This document shows positions 35,833 to 44,290 of a DNA stretch of 64,000 bases, one piece after another. Every line of letters starts with the position of its first letter. Within the stretch, counting starts at the first letter, position 1. The position numbers were made by a program, and so were the translations under genes. The stretch comes from Rhizobium sp. SL86 (GTDB lineage: Bacteria; Pseudomonadota; Alphaproteobacteria; Rhizobiales; Rhizobiaceae). The notes under the pieces were generated by a model. The model saw only the letters and a program-made list of their open reading frames with translations. It was not told the DNA's origin and did not search any database. The DNA lies in assembly GCF_026672545.1 (NCBI RefSeq), contig NZ_JAPPRJ010000001.1, forward strand, positions 2,419,501 to 2,483,500. Direction: 5' to 3'.

Positions 35833-35855
35833 CCGGTAAGGATATTTCTTACTGG
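35833..35855. promoter_or_regulatory. Palindrome ahead of the first antitoxin
   Basis: CCGGTAAG (35833-35840), 7 bases, CTTACTGG (35848-35855), one mismatch in 8 bp. It lies 15 bases before the antitoxin start, where TA operators usually are. The half-site GTAAG recurs at the second module. Confidence 0.55.
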
Positions 35856-35870
35856 AAAGGGAGCCGGTCA

Positions 35871-36122
35871 ATGCGTGTGACGTCCAAAGGTCAGGTAACG
35901 ATACCCCGCGATCTTCGCGAGATGGTGGGCATTGCGCCCAATTCCGAGGTCGTCTTCGCAATCGAGAATGGCAGGCTGACGCTTGCCCCCAAGCAGATGG
36001 TTCACCCCGAGGCAGAACGGGACCGCCTTGCCAGGTTCATTGAGACCCTCGACCGGCTTGAAGGGTCGGGCGCGCAGGATGTCGATGCAGATGCCCTGAT
36101 GCGTCTGACGCGGGACCGATAA
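35871..36122 (+). CDS. vapB: AbrB/SpoVT-type antitoxin (VapB-like), first module
   Basis: An 83-residue protein from ATG 35871 with AAAGGGAG upstream. The N-terminal 45 residues are an AbrB swapped-hairpin DNA-binding domain (MRVTSKGQVTIPRDLREMVG, then IAPNSEVVF). The C-terminal tail (ERDRLARFIETLDRLEGSG) is helical and charged, as expected of the toxin-wrapping part. Antitoxins of this kind bind their own promoter palindrome, here at 35833-35855, and neutralise the adjacent PIN toxin. The toxin gene starts 2 bases after the stop. Confidence 0.88.
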   Translation: MRVTSKGQVTIPRDLREMVGIAPNSEVVFAIENGRLTLAPKQMVHPEAERDRLARFIETLDRLEGSGAQDVDADALMRLTRDR

Positions 36123-36124
36123 TC

Positions 36125-36541
36125 TTGGCGGTTCTGGTTGATACGAATGTGCTGGTGGATCTGGCCGTTCGGGATCCGGCCTGGTACGGCTGGTCGCGAA
36201 GCTGTCTGATGAAGATTGCCGGGCGCGAACCGCTTGTGATCAACCCGGTCATCTATGCCGAGTTTTCTGTTCGCTACCGAGATATCGATGAGGTGGATCG
36301 GCTCTTGCCGCCCGACGAGTTTCATCGTGAGAGCCTGCCATGGTCTGCCGCATTCGCAGCCGGTGCCGCCTTTCGTGTATATCGTGCTGCTGGTGGAGCG
36401 AAGGATCGCGTGCTGCCTGATTTCCTCATCGGAGCGCATGCGGCGATCAGCGGATATGCAATCCTGACGCGCGATCCGAAAGGCTACCGCGCCTACTTTC
36501 CCGACGTGCCCCTTATCTCTCCTGAAACCCATCCGCTTTAA
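36125..36541 (+). CDS. vapC: PIN-domain ribonuclease toxin (VapC-like), first module
   Basis: A 138-residue PIN-domain protein. It must start at TTG 36125 ([15 protein letters not shown]), since that codon opens the PIN core 2 bases after the antitoxin. The acidic residues that bind Mg2+ are all there: Asp6, Glu46 (VIYAEFSV), Asp99 ([10 protein letters not shown]) and Asp117 (TRDPKGY). VapC toxins cut tRNA or rRNA when freed from the antitoxin. ruvA begins only 16 bases downstream with no visible promoter, so ruvA expression probably depends on a transcript crossing this module. Confidence 0.88.
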   Translation: MAVLVDTNVLVDLAVRDPAWYGWSRSCLMKIAGREPLVINPVIYAEFSVRYRDIDEVDRLLPPDEFHRESLPWSAAFAAGAAFRVYRAAGGAKDRVLPDFLIGAHAAISGYAILTRDPKGYRAYFPDVPLISPETHPL

Positions 36542-36557
36542 GGCTTGGACCCCTTTC

Positions 36558-37175
36558 ATGATCGGCAAACTCAAAGGCACCATCGACGAGATCGGTGAGG
36601 ACTATGTTCTGGTGGATGTGCATGGCGTCTGTTACGTCGCCCATTGTTCGTCCCGCACGCTGTCGCGCATCGGATCGGTGGGCGAGGCGGTGATCCTGTT
36701 CATCGAGACCTATGTGCGCGAGGACCAGTTGAAGCTGTTCGGCTTCATGAGCGCCTTGGAGCGGGAATGGTTCAATCTGCTGCAGAGCGTACAGGGCGTC
36801 GGCGCGAAGGTGGCGCTGGCCGTGCTCTCGACGCTGACGCCGTCCGAGCTGGCTAATTCTATCGCCCTGCAGGACCGGGCGGCTGTCTCCCGCGCGCCGG
36901 GGGTCGGTCCGAAGGTTGCGATGCGCATCGTGACCGAACTGAAGAACCGTGCCCCGGCCTTTGCGGGCGAGGCGAGTGGCACCATCGGCTTGAAGCAGGA
37001 GCTGGGCGAGGGGGTCGCTGCCGCACCGGTTGCCGATGCCGTTTCCGCGCTCACCAACCTCGGCTATTCGCGCGACCAGGCCGCCAATGCCGTGGCTGCC
37101 GCACTGAAAATTGCCGGGGAAGGGGCCGACAGCGCCAAGCTGATCCGGCTGGGTTTGAAGGAGCTCTCGCGGTGA
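36558..37175 (+). CDS. ruvA: Holliday junction DNA helicase subunit RuvA
   Basis: A 205-residue protein that tetramerises on the junction and loads RuvB. The N-terminal OB fold ([20 protein letters not shown]) is followed by two helix-hairpin-helix segments ([38 protein letters not shown]). The C-terminal UBA-like domain III ([18 protein letters not shown]) contacts RuvB. The length is normal and all domains are intact. It is flanked on both sides by AbrB/PIN modules. Confidence 0.95.
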   Translation: MIGKLKGTIDEIGEDYVLVDVHGVCYVAHCSSRTLSRIGSVGEAVILFIETYVREDQLKLFGFMSALEREWFNLLQSVQGVGAKVALAVLSTLTPSELANSIALQDRAAVSRAPGVGPKVAMRIVTELKNRAPAFAGEASGTIGLKQELGEGVAAAPVADAVSALTNLGYSRDQAANAVAAALKIAGEGADSAKLIRLGLKELSR

Positions 37176-37194
37176 TTTCCTTGCCTTTTCATTC

Positions 37195-37224
37195 TCTCCT
37201 TACTAATCTCACAGAGTAAGGAGA
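37195..37224. promoter_or_regulatory. Perfect palindrome ahead of the second antitoxin
   Basis: TCTCCTTACT (37195-37204), 10 bases, AGTAAGGAGA (37215-37224), all 10 bp matching. The right arm contains the AGGAG ribosome site for the antitoxin at 37233, so a bound repressor or an mRNA hairpin could both block translation. Confidence 0.7.
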
Positions 37225-37232
37225 TCGGTGCG

Positions 37233-37493
37233 ATGAATGTCTTTTACGGAACCATGACCTCCAAGGGGCAGACGACGGTGCCGGCCGAAGTTCGAGAGTT
37301 GCTGAAGCTGAAACCGGGAGACCGGATCCGCTACGTCGTTCAGGACGGCAAGGTCAGTCTGAAGGCCAAGAACAAACGCCTGAGCGATCTGGCCGGCATC
37401 CTGCATCGCCCCGGCATGGCACCTCTCAGTCTTGAAGACATGGATGACGCCGTCGGCGAGGCGGTGTCCGAGCATGTGATGCGATCCGAATGA
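37233..37493 (+). CDS. vapB: AbrB-type antitoxin (VapB-like), second module
   Basis: An 86-residue protein. An AbrB domain (TMTSKGQTTVPAEVRELLKL, then KPGDRIRYVV) is followed by a C-terminal segment ending [16 protein letters not shown]. The start could be ATG 37233 or the internal ATG at 37254 (MTSKGQ); the first has AGGAG 7 bases upstream. The toxin ATG overlaps its stop by 4 bases. A perfect palindromic operator precedes it. Confidence 0.88.
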   Translation: MNVFYGTMTSKGQTTVPAEVRELLKLKPGDRIRYVVQDGKVSLKAKNKRLSDLAGILHRPGMAPLSLEDMDDAVGEAVSEHVMRSE

Positions 37494-37888
37494 TCGGCAT
37501 AGACACTAACATTCTGTTGCGCCTCGTCTGTCAGGATGACGAAACGCAATCGAGGCTTGTGACGGCCTGGGTGGAGAGCCTGACGCCAGAGGAGCCGGGC
37601 TTCATCAACAGCGCGGTCCTGCTCGAATTCATCTGGACCGCCCGCCGGCGTCTCAAGATGTCGCGGGAGGAGTTGAAGCTGATCCTGTCGGGGTTTCTTG
37701 ATTCCGACAATCTTGTCATGGAAGACGAAAACCTGATCGAGCTGGCCCTCGATGAAATGGATCGTTCGACCGAAGAGTTCGCAGATATCTATATAGCTCT
37801 GAAGAACCGGGAGTTAGGATGCCGGACCACCATGACGTTGGATAAAAAAGCCGCGGAGCGAGTCCCCGGCATGGAATTGCTCGCATGA
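37490..37888 (+). CDS. vapC: PIN-domain ribonuclease toxin (VapC-like), second module
   Basis: A 132-residue PIN protein, [17 protein letters not shown] at the start, overlapping the antitoxin stop (ATGA). Metal-binding acids are Asp5, Glu46 (AVLLEFIWT), Asp99 ([10 protein letters not shown]) and Asp118 (TMTLDKKA). Its own stop overlaps the ruvB ATG by 4 bases, so toxin and RuvB translation are coupled. The sequence differs clearly from the first module's toxin outside the catalytic core, so the two are not a recent duplication. Confidence 0.88.
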   Translation: MIGIDTNILLRLVCQDDETQSRLVTAWVESLTPEEPGFINSAVLLEFIWTARRRLKMSREELKLILSGFLDSDNLVMEDENLIELALDEMDRSTEEFADIYIALKNRELGCRTTMTLDKKAAERVPGMELLA

Positions 37889-38925
37889 CCTTACCCAATC
37901 CCATCCTGTCGCCGGAAAAAAAGGGCGAAGATCTTGATGCGGCGCTGCGCCCGCAGACGCTGGACGAGTTTACCGGCCAGGCGGAGGCGCGCGCCAATCT
38001 GAAGGTCTTCATCGAGGCGGCAAAGAACCGCGGCGAGGCGCTGGACCATGTGCTGTTCGTCGGTCCTCCCGGTCTTGGCAAGACGACGCTGGCGCAGATC
38101 ATGGCCAAGGAACTCGGCGTCAATTTCCGCTCCACCTCCGGGCCGGTGATCGCGAAAGCCGGGGATCTTGCGGCGCTTCTCACCAATCTCGAAGAACGCG
38201 ATGTGCTGTTCATTGACGAGATCCACCGGCTGAACCCGGCGGTTGAGGAAATCCTCTATCCGGCCATGGAGGATTTCCAGCTCGATCTCATCATCGGCGA
38301 GGGCCCGGCGGCGCGCTCTGTGAAAATCGACCTGTCAAAGTTCACCCTGGTTGCCGCCACCACGCGTCTCGGCCTGCTGACGACACCGTTGCGCGACCGT
38401 TTCGGCATTCCGGTGCGGCTGAACTTTTATACCGTCGATGAGCTGGAACTAATCGTGCGGCGCGGTGCGCGGCTGATGGGGCTCGGCATGACCGATGCCG
38501 GCGCTCGCGAGATCGCCCGCCGCGCGCGCGGCACGCCGCGTATTGCCGGCCGGCTGTTGCGCCGCGTGCGCGATTTTGCCGAGGTGGCGCGGGCCGAAGC
38601 GGTGACGAAGGAGATCGCCGATGAGGCGCTGACCCGCCTGCACGTCGACCATGCCGGCCTCGATCAGCTCGACAAACGCTATCTCAGCATGATCGCCGTC
38701 AATTTCGGCGGGGGCCCGGTGGGGATCGAGACGATTGCCGCGGGTCTTTCGGAACCACGCGATGCGATCGAGGACATCATCGAGCCCTACATGATCCAGC
38801 AGGGGTTCATTCAGCGCACCCCGCGCGGGCGCGTGCTGACGGCAACCGCCTGGCGGCACCTCGGGCTGCAGCCGCCAAAGGATCTGGAGGCGGCGCAATT
38901 CCGTCTGTTCAGCGAGGACGACTGA
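37885..38925 (+). CDS. ruvB: Holliday junction branch-migration ATPase RuvB
   Basis: A 346-residue AAA+ motor. It has [20 protein letters not shown], Walker [14 protein letters not shown], Walker [12 protein letters not shown], sensor 1 [19 protein letters not shown] and the C-terminal winged helix ([17 protein letters not shown]). It is intact. The ATG lies in an ATGA overlap with the PIN toxin, an arrangement I would not expect in ordinary ruvCAB operons. A phosphoesterase gene starts immediately after the stop. Confidence 0.96.
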   Translation: MTLPNPILSPEKKGEDLDAALRPQTLDEFTGQAEARANLKVFIEAAKNRGEALDHVLFVGPPGLGKTTLAQIMAKELGVNFRSTSGPVIAKAGDLAALLTNLEERDVLFIDEIHRLNPAVEEILYPAMEDFQLDLIIGEGPAARSVKIDLSKFTLVAATTRLGLLTTPLRDRFGIPVRLNFYTVDELELIVRRGARLMGLGMTDAGAREIARRARGTPRIAGRLLRRVRDFAEVARAEAVTKEIADEALTRLHVDHAGLDQLDKRYLSMIAVNFGGGPVGIETIAAGLSEPRDAIEDIIEPYMIQQGFIQRTPRGRVLTATAWRHLGLQPPKDLEAAQFRLFSEDD

Positions 38926-39822
38926 GTGCTCACACGTCGTTCGCTGTTGAAGCTGCTGGCGGGCGGCTTCGTTGCCGCTGTCGGCACGGTGGCCTTTCCG
39001 TTTCTTGAGGCCTTTGCCAAGCCGCGCATCGAGAGCTATCGGCTGACGCCAAAACGCTGGACGCCGGGCCTTTCGCTGAAGATCTGCGTGATTGCCGATA
39101 TCCATGCCTGCCGGCCGTGGATGGATGGGCGACGTGTCGCAAGCATCTGCGCGCAGGCCCAAGCGCTTGAGGCCGACATGATCCTGCTGCTCGGGGATTA
39201 CATGCCGGGCATCCACAAGCTGGCCGAGCCGATCGCGCTTGAGGATTGGTCGAAGCCGCTCGGCGCGCTCCATGCGCCGCTTGGCGTGCATGCGGTGCTC
39301 GGCAACCACGATTACTGGTCCGACAGTGCCTTTCAGCGTGATCCGACGCGGGAACCGGTTGTCAGGCAGGCAATGCAAGCCGCTGGCGTCTCCGTTCTCG
39401 TCAATCAGGCGCTCCGGCTGGAAAAGGACGGGCGTGCCTTTTGGCTGGCGGGTCTCGGCGACCAGATCGCCTTGCTTGCCCGATATGGGCACGGTTATGA
39501 TACCGGCGTGGACGATCTTGCCGGGACGCTCTCGCAGGTCACAGACGATGCGCCGGTGATCATGATGGCGCATGAGCCGGATGTCTTCCTCAATCCCAAT
39601 CCGCGTGTCAGCCTCACCCTGTCGGGACACACACATGGCGGCCAGGTCAACCTGTTCGGCTGGCGACCCGTCAATGCGTCTTACGGTTCCGCGCTTTATC
39701 CGGCGGGTCTGTTCCGCAAATCTGCAGGCGATCTCATCGTCTCGCGCGGGCTTGGCTGCTCTTCGCTGCCGATGCGCATCGGCAACTGGCCTGAAATCCT
39801 GATGATCGAACTCGGAGCATGA
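38926..39822 (+). CDS. Exported metallophosphoesterase (YaeI-like)
   Basis: A 298-residue protein starting at GTG 38926, the codon immediately after the ruvB stop. The N-terminus carries a twin-arginine-like signal (TRRSLLKLLAGGFVAAVG). The calcineurin-like site is complete: IADIHACRPW, LLLGDYMPG, AVLGNHDYWSD, MMAHEPDVF and LSGHTHGGQVN. It resembles YaeI/UDP-diacylglucosamine pyrophosphatase-like enzymes; the substrate is unknown. A location outside the membrane via Tat is inferred. A Nudix gene follows one base later. Confidence 0.85.
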   Translation: MLTRRSLLKLLAGGFVAAVGTVAFPFLEAFAKPRIESYRLTPKRWTPGLSLKICVIADIHACRPWMDGRRVASICAQAQALEADMILLLGDYMPGIHKLAEPIALEDWSKPLGALHAPLGVHAVLGNHDYWSDSAFQRDPTREPVVRQAMQAAGVSVLVNQALRLEKDGRAFWLAGLGDQIALLARYGHGYDTGVDDLAGTLSQVTDDAPVIMMAHEPDVFLNPNPRVSLTLSGHTHGGQVNLFGWRPVNASYGSALYPAGLFRKSAGDLIVSRGLGCSSLPMRIGNWPEILMIELGA

Positions 39823-39823
39823 C

Positions 39824-40339
39824 ATGGGAACCCGCATCCGCATCAAAACGAAGCCGAAGCGCACCTTTCAGATGCGGATTGCCGGGCTCGGTTTCCGCAA
39901 CGGCCACGTTCTGGTGCACCGGGCAACGCATGAGAGCTTCTGGACCTTTCCCGGCGGCGGTGCGGAGATCGGCGAGACGTCGGAAGAGACACTGAAGCGG
40001 GAAATGGTGGAGGAGCTTGGCGTCGAGGTTCAGGTGGAGCGGCTGCTCTGGATGGTGGAGAATTTTTTCCACTACGAAGGGCGCGACTGGCACGAACTCG
40101 GCCTTTATTACCTGATGCAGATCCCGGAGAGTTTTCCGTTCGCGCCGGAGGGGATCATCCACCGCGTGCAGGACGGCAACAACGACCTGGAGTTCAAATG
40201 GGTCGAGGCGACGACGGCTGCGCTCACCGCCCTCGACAATCCGCCCTATTTCATCGCCGGCGAGATCGAGGCGCTGCCTGAAACGCCGCGCCATCTCGTC
40301 TGGGACGATCGTAATCTCGATATCAAGCCGCCTCGCTGA
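39824..40339 (+). CDS. Nudix hydrolase
   Basis: A 171-residue protein with a full Nudix box (GGGAEIGETSEETLKREMVE, then ELG) around residues 45-67. It hydrolyses nucleoside diphosphates linked to another moiety. Beta strands on both sides (RIAGLGFRNGHVLVHRAT, YLMQIPESFPFAPEG) fit the fold. The N-terminus is very basic (RIRIKTKPKRT). The stop of the phosphoesterase and this ATG are practically contiguous, so the two are probably co-expressed. Confidence 0.88.
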   Translation: MGTRIRIKTKPKRTFQMRIAGLGFRNGHVLVHRATHESFWTFPGGGAEIGETSEETLKREMVEELGVEVQVERLLWMVENFFHYEGRDWHELGLYYLMQIPESFPFAPEGIIHRVQDGNNDLEFKWVEATTAALTALDNPPYFIAGEIEALPETPRHLVWDDRNLDIKPPR

Positions 40340-40374
40340 GCCTTTTGCCCTGCCTCAACGGGAAGGCTTGCAAC

Positions 40375-40402
40375 CGTCCCTGTCGTCAGTATGACAGGGA
40401 CG
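40375..40402. repeat. Perfect 10-bp inverted repeat ahead of ybgC
   Basis: CGTCCCTGTC (40375-40384), 8 bases, GACAGGGACG (40393-40402). No T tract follows. It could be an RNA hairpin ending the nudix transcript or an operator. Confidence 0.5.
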
Positions 40403-40447
40403 CGGGCCATGCACCCGCCTTTGATATCAGAAGCTGGTGGCGTGCCC

Positions 40448-40903
40448 ATGTCGGATCTTATGTCGGATTTTTCCGTTTCCCTGTCCGGTGACCTTGTTGA
40501 TGGCGGCCACCGCCTTGTGCAACGGGTCTATTACGAGGACACGGATTTCTCCGGCCTCGTCTACCATGCCCGCTACCTGCATTTCCTGGAGCGTGGTCGC
40601 ACGGATTACCTTCGGTGTCTCGGCTGCGAGCAGAGCGCGCTTCTGTCGGTCGATGACGAAGGGCTGGTTTTTGTCGTGCACCGCATGGAGATCGACTTCA
40701 AGGCGCCGGCACGCATGGATGATATCCTCACCGTCCTGACCCGGACGGAAAAGGCCGGCGGCGCGAAGATGGTGCTGACGCAGGAAATCCGCCGCGGCGA
40801 GACACTGCTGATTGCCGCGAAGGTCGTCATTGCCGTCATCAACAAGCATGGTCGTCCGCGCCGTCTGCCGGAAACCATCGCTTCCTCCTTCCTCGCCGGT
40901 TGA
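40448..40903 (+). CDS. ybgC: Acyl-CoA thioesterase YbgC (Tol-Pal associated)
   Basis: A 151-residue hot-dog-fold thioesterase. I use ATG 40448 (MSDLMSDFSVSLSGDL), the start expected from rhizobial relatives; ATG 40409 would add 13 residues. The active-site region YYEDTDFSGLVYHARYL with FLERGRTDYL is intact. YbgC usually heads the tol-pal cluster and is thought to act on phospholipid-related acyl thioesters. Here it is separated from tolQ by the di-haem/CRTAC1 gene pair. Confidence 0.9.
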   Translation: MSDLMSDFSVSLSGDLVDGGHRLVQRVYYEDTDFSGLVYHARYLHFLERGRTDYLRCLGCEQSALLSVDDEGLVFVVHRMEIDFKAPARMDDILTVLTRTEKAGGAKMVLTQEIRRGETLLIAAKVVIAVINKHGRPRRLPETIASSFLAG

Positions 40904-40960
40904 ACGGACGGCTGACAGTTCGCTCTGCCTGCTGTATCAAGGAGCAGGGAGGACGAATTC

Positions 40961-42382
40961 ATGCCGCACGCACTCTGTCGCGCGGTTGCCGTGGTGTTGT
41001 GTGCACTGGCGGGCAACCCGGTTCTGGCTGCCGAGCCGTGGGAGGAACGGACACCGGAGATCGGTCAGGCAGGGCCTGAGGTCTCCGGTCTCTTGAGTGC
41101 CGAACACCTCGCGCGTCTGACATCGATCGGTGAAAAGCTGTTTGCCGCGCGCTTCACCAGCCTCGACGGCAATGGCCGCCCCTTTGCCACGCAGGCGATC
41201 GTGCCCACCCGCCGCAAACACCCGCCGGCGGCGGGCGAATTTTCCCGCACGGCCGGCATGGATGCCAATGGCTGTTCCGGCTGTCATAACCTGCCGTTTC
41301 CCGGCGGTGCCGGCGAATTCGTCACCAATGTTTTCGTCTCGGAGGGTTTTGAAAGCGCGGATTTCGATTCCACCGATCCGCAGTTCTCCAATGAGCGCGG
41401 CACGAATTCCCTGTTCGGCGCCGGCCTGATCGAACTTCTGGCACGCGAAATCACCGAGGATCTGCACCGGCAGCGGTCCGAGGCGCGAAGCGAGGCGGCG
41501 CGGCGGGGCGAAACCGTGCGCGTCCGGCTTGTCTCGAAGGGCATCGATTACGGTTTCCTGACCGTCTCCCCGGACGGCATGGTGGACATGCGCGAACTCG
41601 ACGGCATCGACATGGATCTCGTCATCCGCCCCTTCAGCCAGAAGGGGGTCATGACCTCGCTGCGCCAATTCACGGTCAATGCGCTGAACCATCATCATGG
41701 CATGGAAGCACGCGAACGTTTCGGGGCTCGCTGGACCGGCACCCCGGATTTCGATGGCGACGAAAAGCCCGACGAGATCTCCGACGGCGATGTCTCGGCG
41801 CTCGTCGCCTGGCAGGCGACCCTTTACGCGCCGCAACAGGCGGCGCCTCAGGATGCCAGATGGCAACAGATGGCCGAACGCGGCGCGAAGGCCTTCGACA
41901 CGCTGGGCTGCGCGGTCTGCCACAAACCGAGCCTGCCGCTCTCGTCCTTGAGCTTTGCCGATCCAGGTCCCTTCGATGTGGCCGGCACGCTGAACGACCG
42001 GCAGGTGCGCGAGCCCGCCATCTACGATCTCAACCTGTTCGCCTGGGCAAAGATCTTGCCGCGCAACGAAAAGGGCGAGGTTCTGGTGCCGCTCTTCGGC
42101 GACCTGAAGCGGCATGTGATGACGGATGGCGGTCGCGAGACGCTCGGCAACGAGCTGATGGCGCAGCGTTTCGTCGACCGCAACATCTTCATGACGGCGG
42201 AACTCTGGGGTGTTGCCTCGACCCCGCCTTATGGCCACCGCAACGACATGACGACGCTGGACGAGATCATCCGCGCGCATGGCGGGTCCGGAAGGGCGGC
42301 CAGCGACGCCTATCAGGCGGCGGAAGAGGTCGACCGCCAGGCCATTATCGCTTTCCTCAAGACCCTGGTGATCGGGCCATGA
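40961..42382 (+). CDS. Di-haem oxidoreductase (DHOR family, DUF1111)
   Basis: A 473-residue periplasmic c-type cytochrome with a signal peptide (VVLCALAGNPVLAAEP). Two haem-attachment motifs are present, CSGCH (105-109) and CAVCH (317-321), as in the DHOR family related to MauG-like peroxidases. Other conserved pieces are LFAARFTSLDGNGRP, SLRQFTVNALNHHHGM and VASTPPYGHRNDMTTLDEII, followed by RAHGG. The enzymatic reaction is not established for most members. The CRTAC1 gene overlaps its stop by 4 bases, so the two products likely work together. Confidence 0.88.
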   Translation: MPHALCRAVAVVLCALAGNPVLAAEPWEERTPEIGQAGPEVSGLLSAEHLARLTSIGEKLFAARFTSLDGNGRPFATQAIVPTRRKHPPAAGEFSRTAGMDANGCSGCHNLPFPGGAGEFVTNVFVSEGFESADFDSTDPQFSNERGTNSLFGAGLIELLAREITEDLHRQRSEARSEAARRGETVRVRLVSKGIDYGFLTVSPDGMVDMRELDGIDMDLVIRPFSQKGVMTSLRQFTVNALNHHHGMEARERFGARWTGTPDFDGDEKPDEISDGDVSALVAWQATLYAPQQAAPQDARWQQMAERGAKAFDTLGCAVCHKPSLPLSSLSFADPGPFDVAGTLNDRQVREPAIYDLNLFAWAKILPRNEKGEVLVPLFGDLKRHVMTDGGRETLGNELMAQRFVDRNIFMTAELWGVASTPPYGHRNDMTTLDEIIRAHGGSGRAASDAYQAAEEVDRQAIIAFLKTLVIGP

Positions 42383-44052
42383 AGTTTTCGTCCATTCTCG
42401 TCACGTTCTACGCTCTGAACCTTTCCGCCATGACAGCGGCCGCGGAGGGCAAGGCGCCTTTTCTGATGGACGTGCCGCACTTCCAGGAGGAAGCGACATC
42501 GGCGGGCATCGACCATCGCTATATGGGGCCGTGGGAATATTTCGTCGGCGGCGGGGTCGCGAGTTTCGACTGCAACAGCGATCGCAAACCGGACCTGTTT
42601 CTGGCCGGCGGCAGCAGCGCAGCCGCCTTCTACGTCAACCATTCGCCCACCGGCGGCGCGCTGCGCTTCGAGAAGACGGACGCCGGCATCGATCCGAAGG
42701 ACCTGGAGAAAGTCCTCGGCGCCTATCCGCTCGACATCGACAATGATCGGATCCTGGATCTCGTCGTCCTGCGGCTCGGTGAAAATCTTGTGCTGCGCGG
42801 CAAGGGGGGCTGCCGGTTCGAGAAGGCCAATCGCAGCCTCGCCTTCGAAGGTGGGCGTGAATGGACCACCGCCTTTGCCGCCACCTGGGAGCCGGAACAG
42901 CTGTTTCCGACACTCGCCTTCGGCAACTATGTCGATCGCTCCGCGCCCGGCACCCCGTTCGGCACCTGCGCGCCGAACGTGTTGATGCGGCCGCGGCCGG
43001 GCGAAACGGCCGATTACGGTGAGCCTTTGTCGCTCGAACCGGGTTACTGCGCGCTCTCCATGCTGTTCACCGACTGGAACAATACCGGCGAGCGGGATCT
43101 GCGCATTACCAATGACCGCCAATATTATCGCGGCGGTCAGGAGCAGTTGTGGGCCGTCCCGGCCGCCCGGGCGCCAAAGCTCTATTCGGCGGGGCAGGGC
43201 TGGAAGCCGCTCACCATCTGGGGCATGGGCATTGCGGAAGCGGATCTCAATGGCGATGGCCGGCCGGATTACGCGCTGACCTCGATGGGCGACACGAAGC
43301 TGCAGACGCTGGACGATGATGCGGAGGAAGACCGGCCGACCTATCGCGACATCGCATTCGAGCGGCAGGCGACGGCCCACCGGCCTTACACCGGGTCCGA
43401 CGTGAAACCATCGACCGGCTGGCATGCACAGTTCGCCGACGTCAACAACGACACCAACATCGATCTCTTCATCGCCAAGGGCAATGTTGAGGCCATGCCG
43501 GAATTCGCGTCCGAGGATCCGAACAACCTTCTGCTCGGCGATTTTGACGGCATTTTTCACGAAGAGGGGCTGGCGGCCGGCCTTGCTGATCGGGCCCGCA
43601 GCCGCGGGGCGGCGGTCGATGATTTCAACAATGACGGGATGCTCGACATCGTCATCGTCAACCGCATGGCGCCGGCAAGTCTTCTGCGCAATCTCGGGGC
43701 GCGCACCGACTGGGGTCACCGGCCGCTCGGCAACTGGACGAAAATCGCCCTCGACAATGGCAAGGTGAACCCGTTTGCGGTCGGAGCCAAGATCAATGTC
43801 AGGATCGGCACCCGCACGATCACCCGCACGGTGTCGGTCGGCGGCGGTCATGTGTCGGGGCAGGCGGGTTTCGTGCATCTCGGGCTCGGGGTCAACGAGC
43901 GGGCGGTGGTCCGGGTACAATGGCCGGATGGCGAATGGAGCCAGCCCTATCGCATCTTCGCCAACAATCACGTGGTCATCGAACGGGGTGCGACGGCGGC
44001 AAAATACTGGCTACCCCTTGATGGCGATGCGGCGCTGGCAAGCCGGCAGTAG
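42379..44052 (+). CDS. CRTAC1-type protein with FG-GAP repeats and UnbV/ASPIC domain
   Basis: A 557-residue exported protein (signal MKFSSILVTFYALNLSAMTA), starting in an ATGA overlap with the di-haem gene. Calcium-binding VCBS/FG-GAP loops recur: DCNSDRKPDLF, DIDNDRILDLV, DLNGDGRPDY, DVNNDTNIDLF and DFNNDGMLDIV, fitting a seven-bladed propeller. The C-terminus has the ASPIC/UnbV module (VGAKINVRIGTRTITRTVSV, HLGLGVNERAVVRVQWPDG). Pairing of such propellers with di-haem proteins is seen in scattered bacteria; the role is unknown. Confidence 0.88.
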   Translation: MKFSSILVTFYALNLSAMTAAAEGKAPFLMDVPHFQEEATSAGIDHRYMGPWEYFVGGGVASFDCNSDRKPDLFLAGGSSAAAFYVNHSPTGGALRFEKTDAGIDPKDLEKVLGAYPLDIDNDRILDLVVLRLGENLVLRGKGGCRFEKANRSLAFEGGREWTTAFAATWEPEQLFPTLAFGNYVDRSAPGTPFGTCAPNVLMRPRPGETADYGEPLSLEPGYCALSMLFTDWNNTGERDLRITNDRQYYRGGQEQLWAVPAARAPKLYSAGQGWKPLTIWGMGIAEADLNGDGRPDYALTSMGDTKLQTLDDDAEEDRPTYRDIAFERQATAHRPYTGSDVKPSTGWHAQFADVNNDTNIDLFIAKGNVEAMPEFASEDPNNLLLGDFDGIFHEEGLAAGLADRARSRGAAVDDFNNDGMLDIVIVNRMAPASLLRNLGARTDWGHRPLGNWTKIALDNGKVNPFAVGAKINVRIGTRTITRTVSVGGGHVSGQAGFVHLGLGVNERAVVRVQWPDGEWSQPYRIFANNHVVIERGATAAKYWLPLDGDAALASRQ

Positions 44053-44290
44053 GGGGAGGGGCCATCAATTGGCCCTGCGCATCAATACATCCTTAACCAT
44101 AATATTGTCTTACTGGCTGCCATAGCGTTTGTGCGGTGCACGCCTTCGTTTGACCAAATTTAACGGTCAGAAGCAGGCTGAAATCTCAGGCAAACGGGCA
44201 ATTCTGCGCAAGTCGCGTCTTCTGGATGAGAACTGGCGAACCGGTCCGTATTGGTACGTGCCGGGTAATTTGATTCGGGGTAGTGGGTAG
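44053..44290 (+). promoter_or_regulatory. Leader and promoter region of the tol operon
   Basis: No gene is seen. TTAACCAT at 44093-44100 matches the rhizobial CtrA half-site. The ribosome site before tolQ (GGGGTAGTGGGTAG) is unusually loose. Confidence 0.45.

Noticed and set aside
36125-37888. Recent tandem duplication of one TA module
   Set aside because: Outside the PIN core and AbrB motif the two pairs differ too much in sequence to be a recent copy.
42313-43971. Long minus-strand frame over the CRTAC1 gene
   Set aside because: It is antisense to a gene with clear repeats and signal peptide; no motif or ribosome site supports it.
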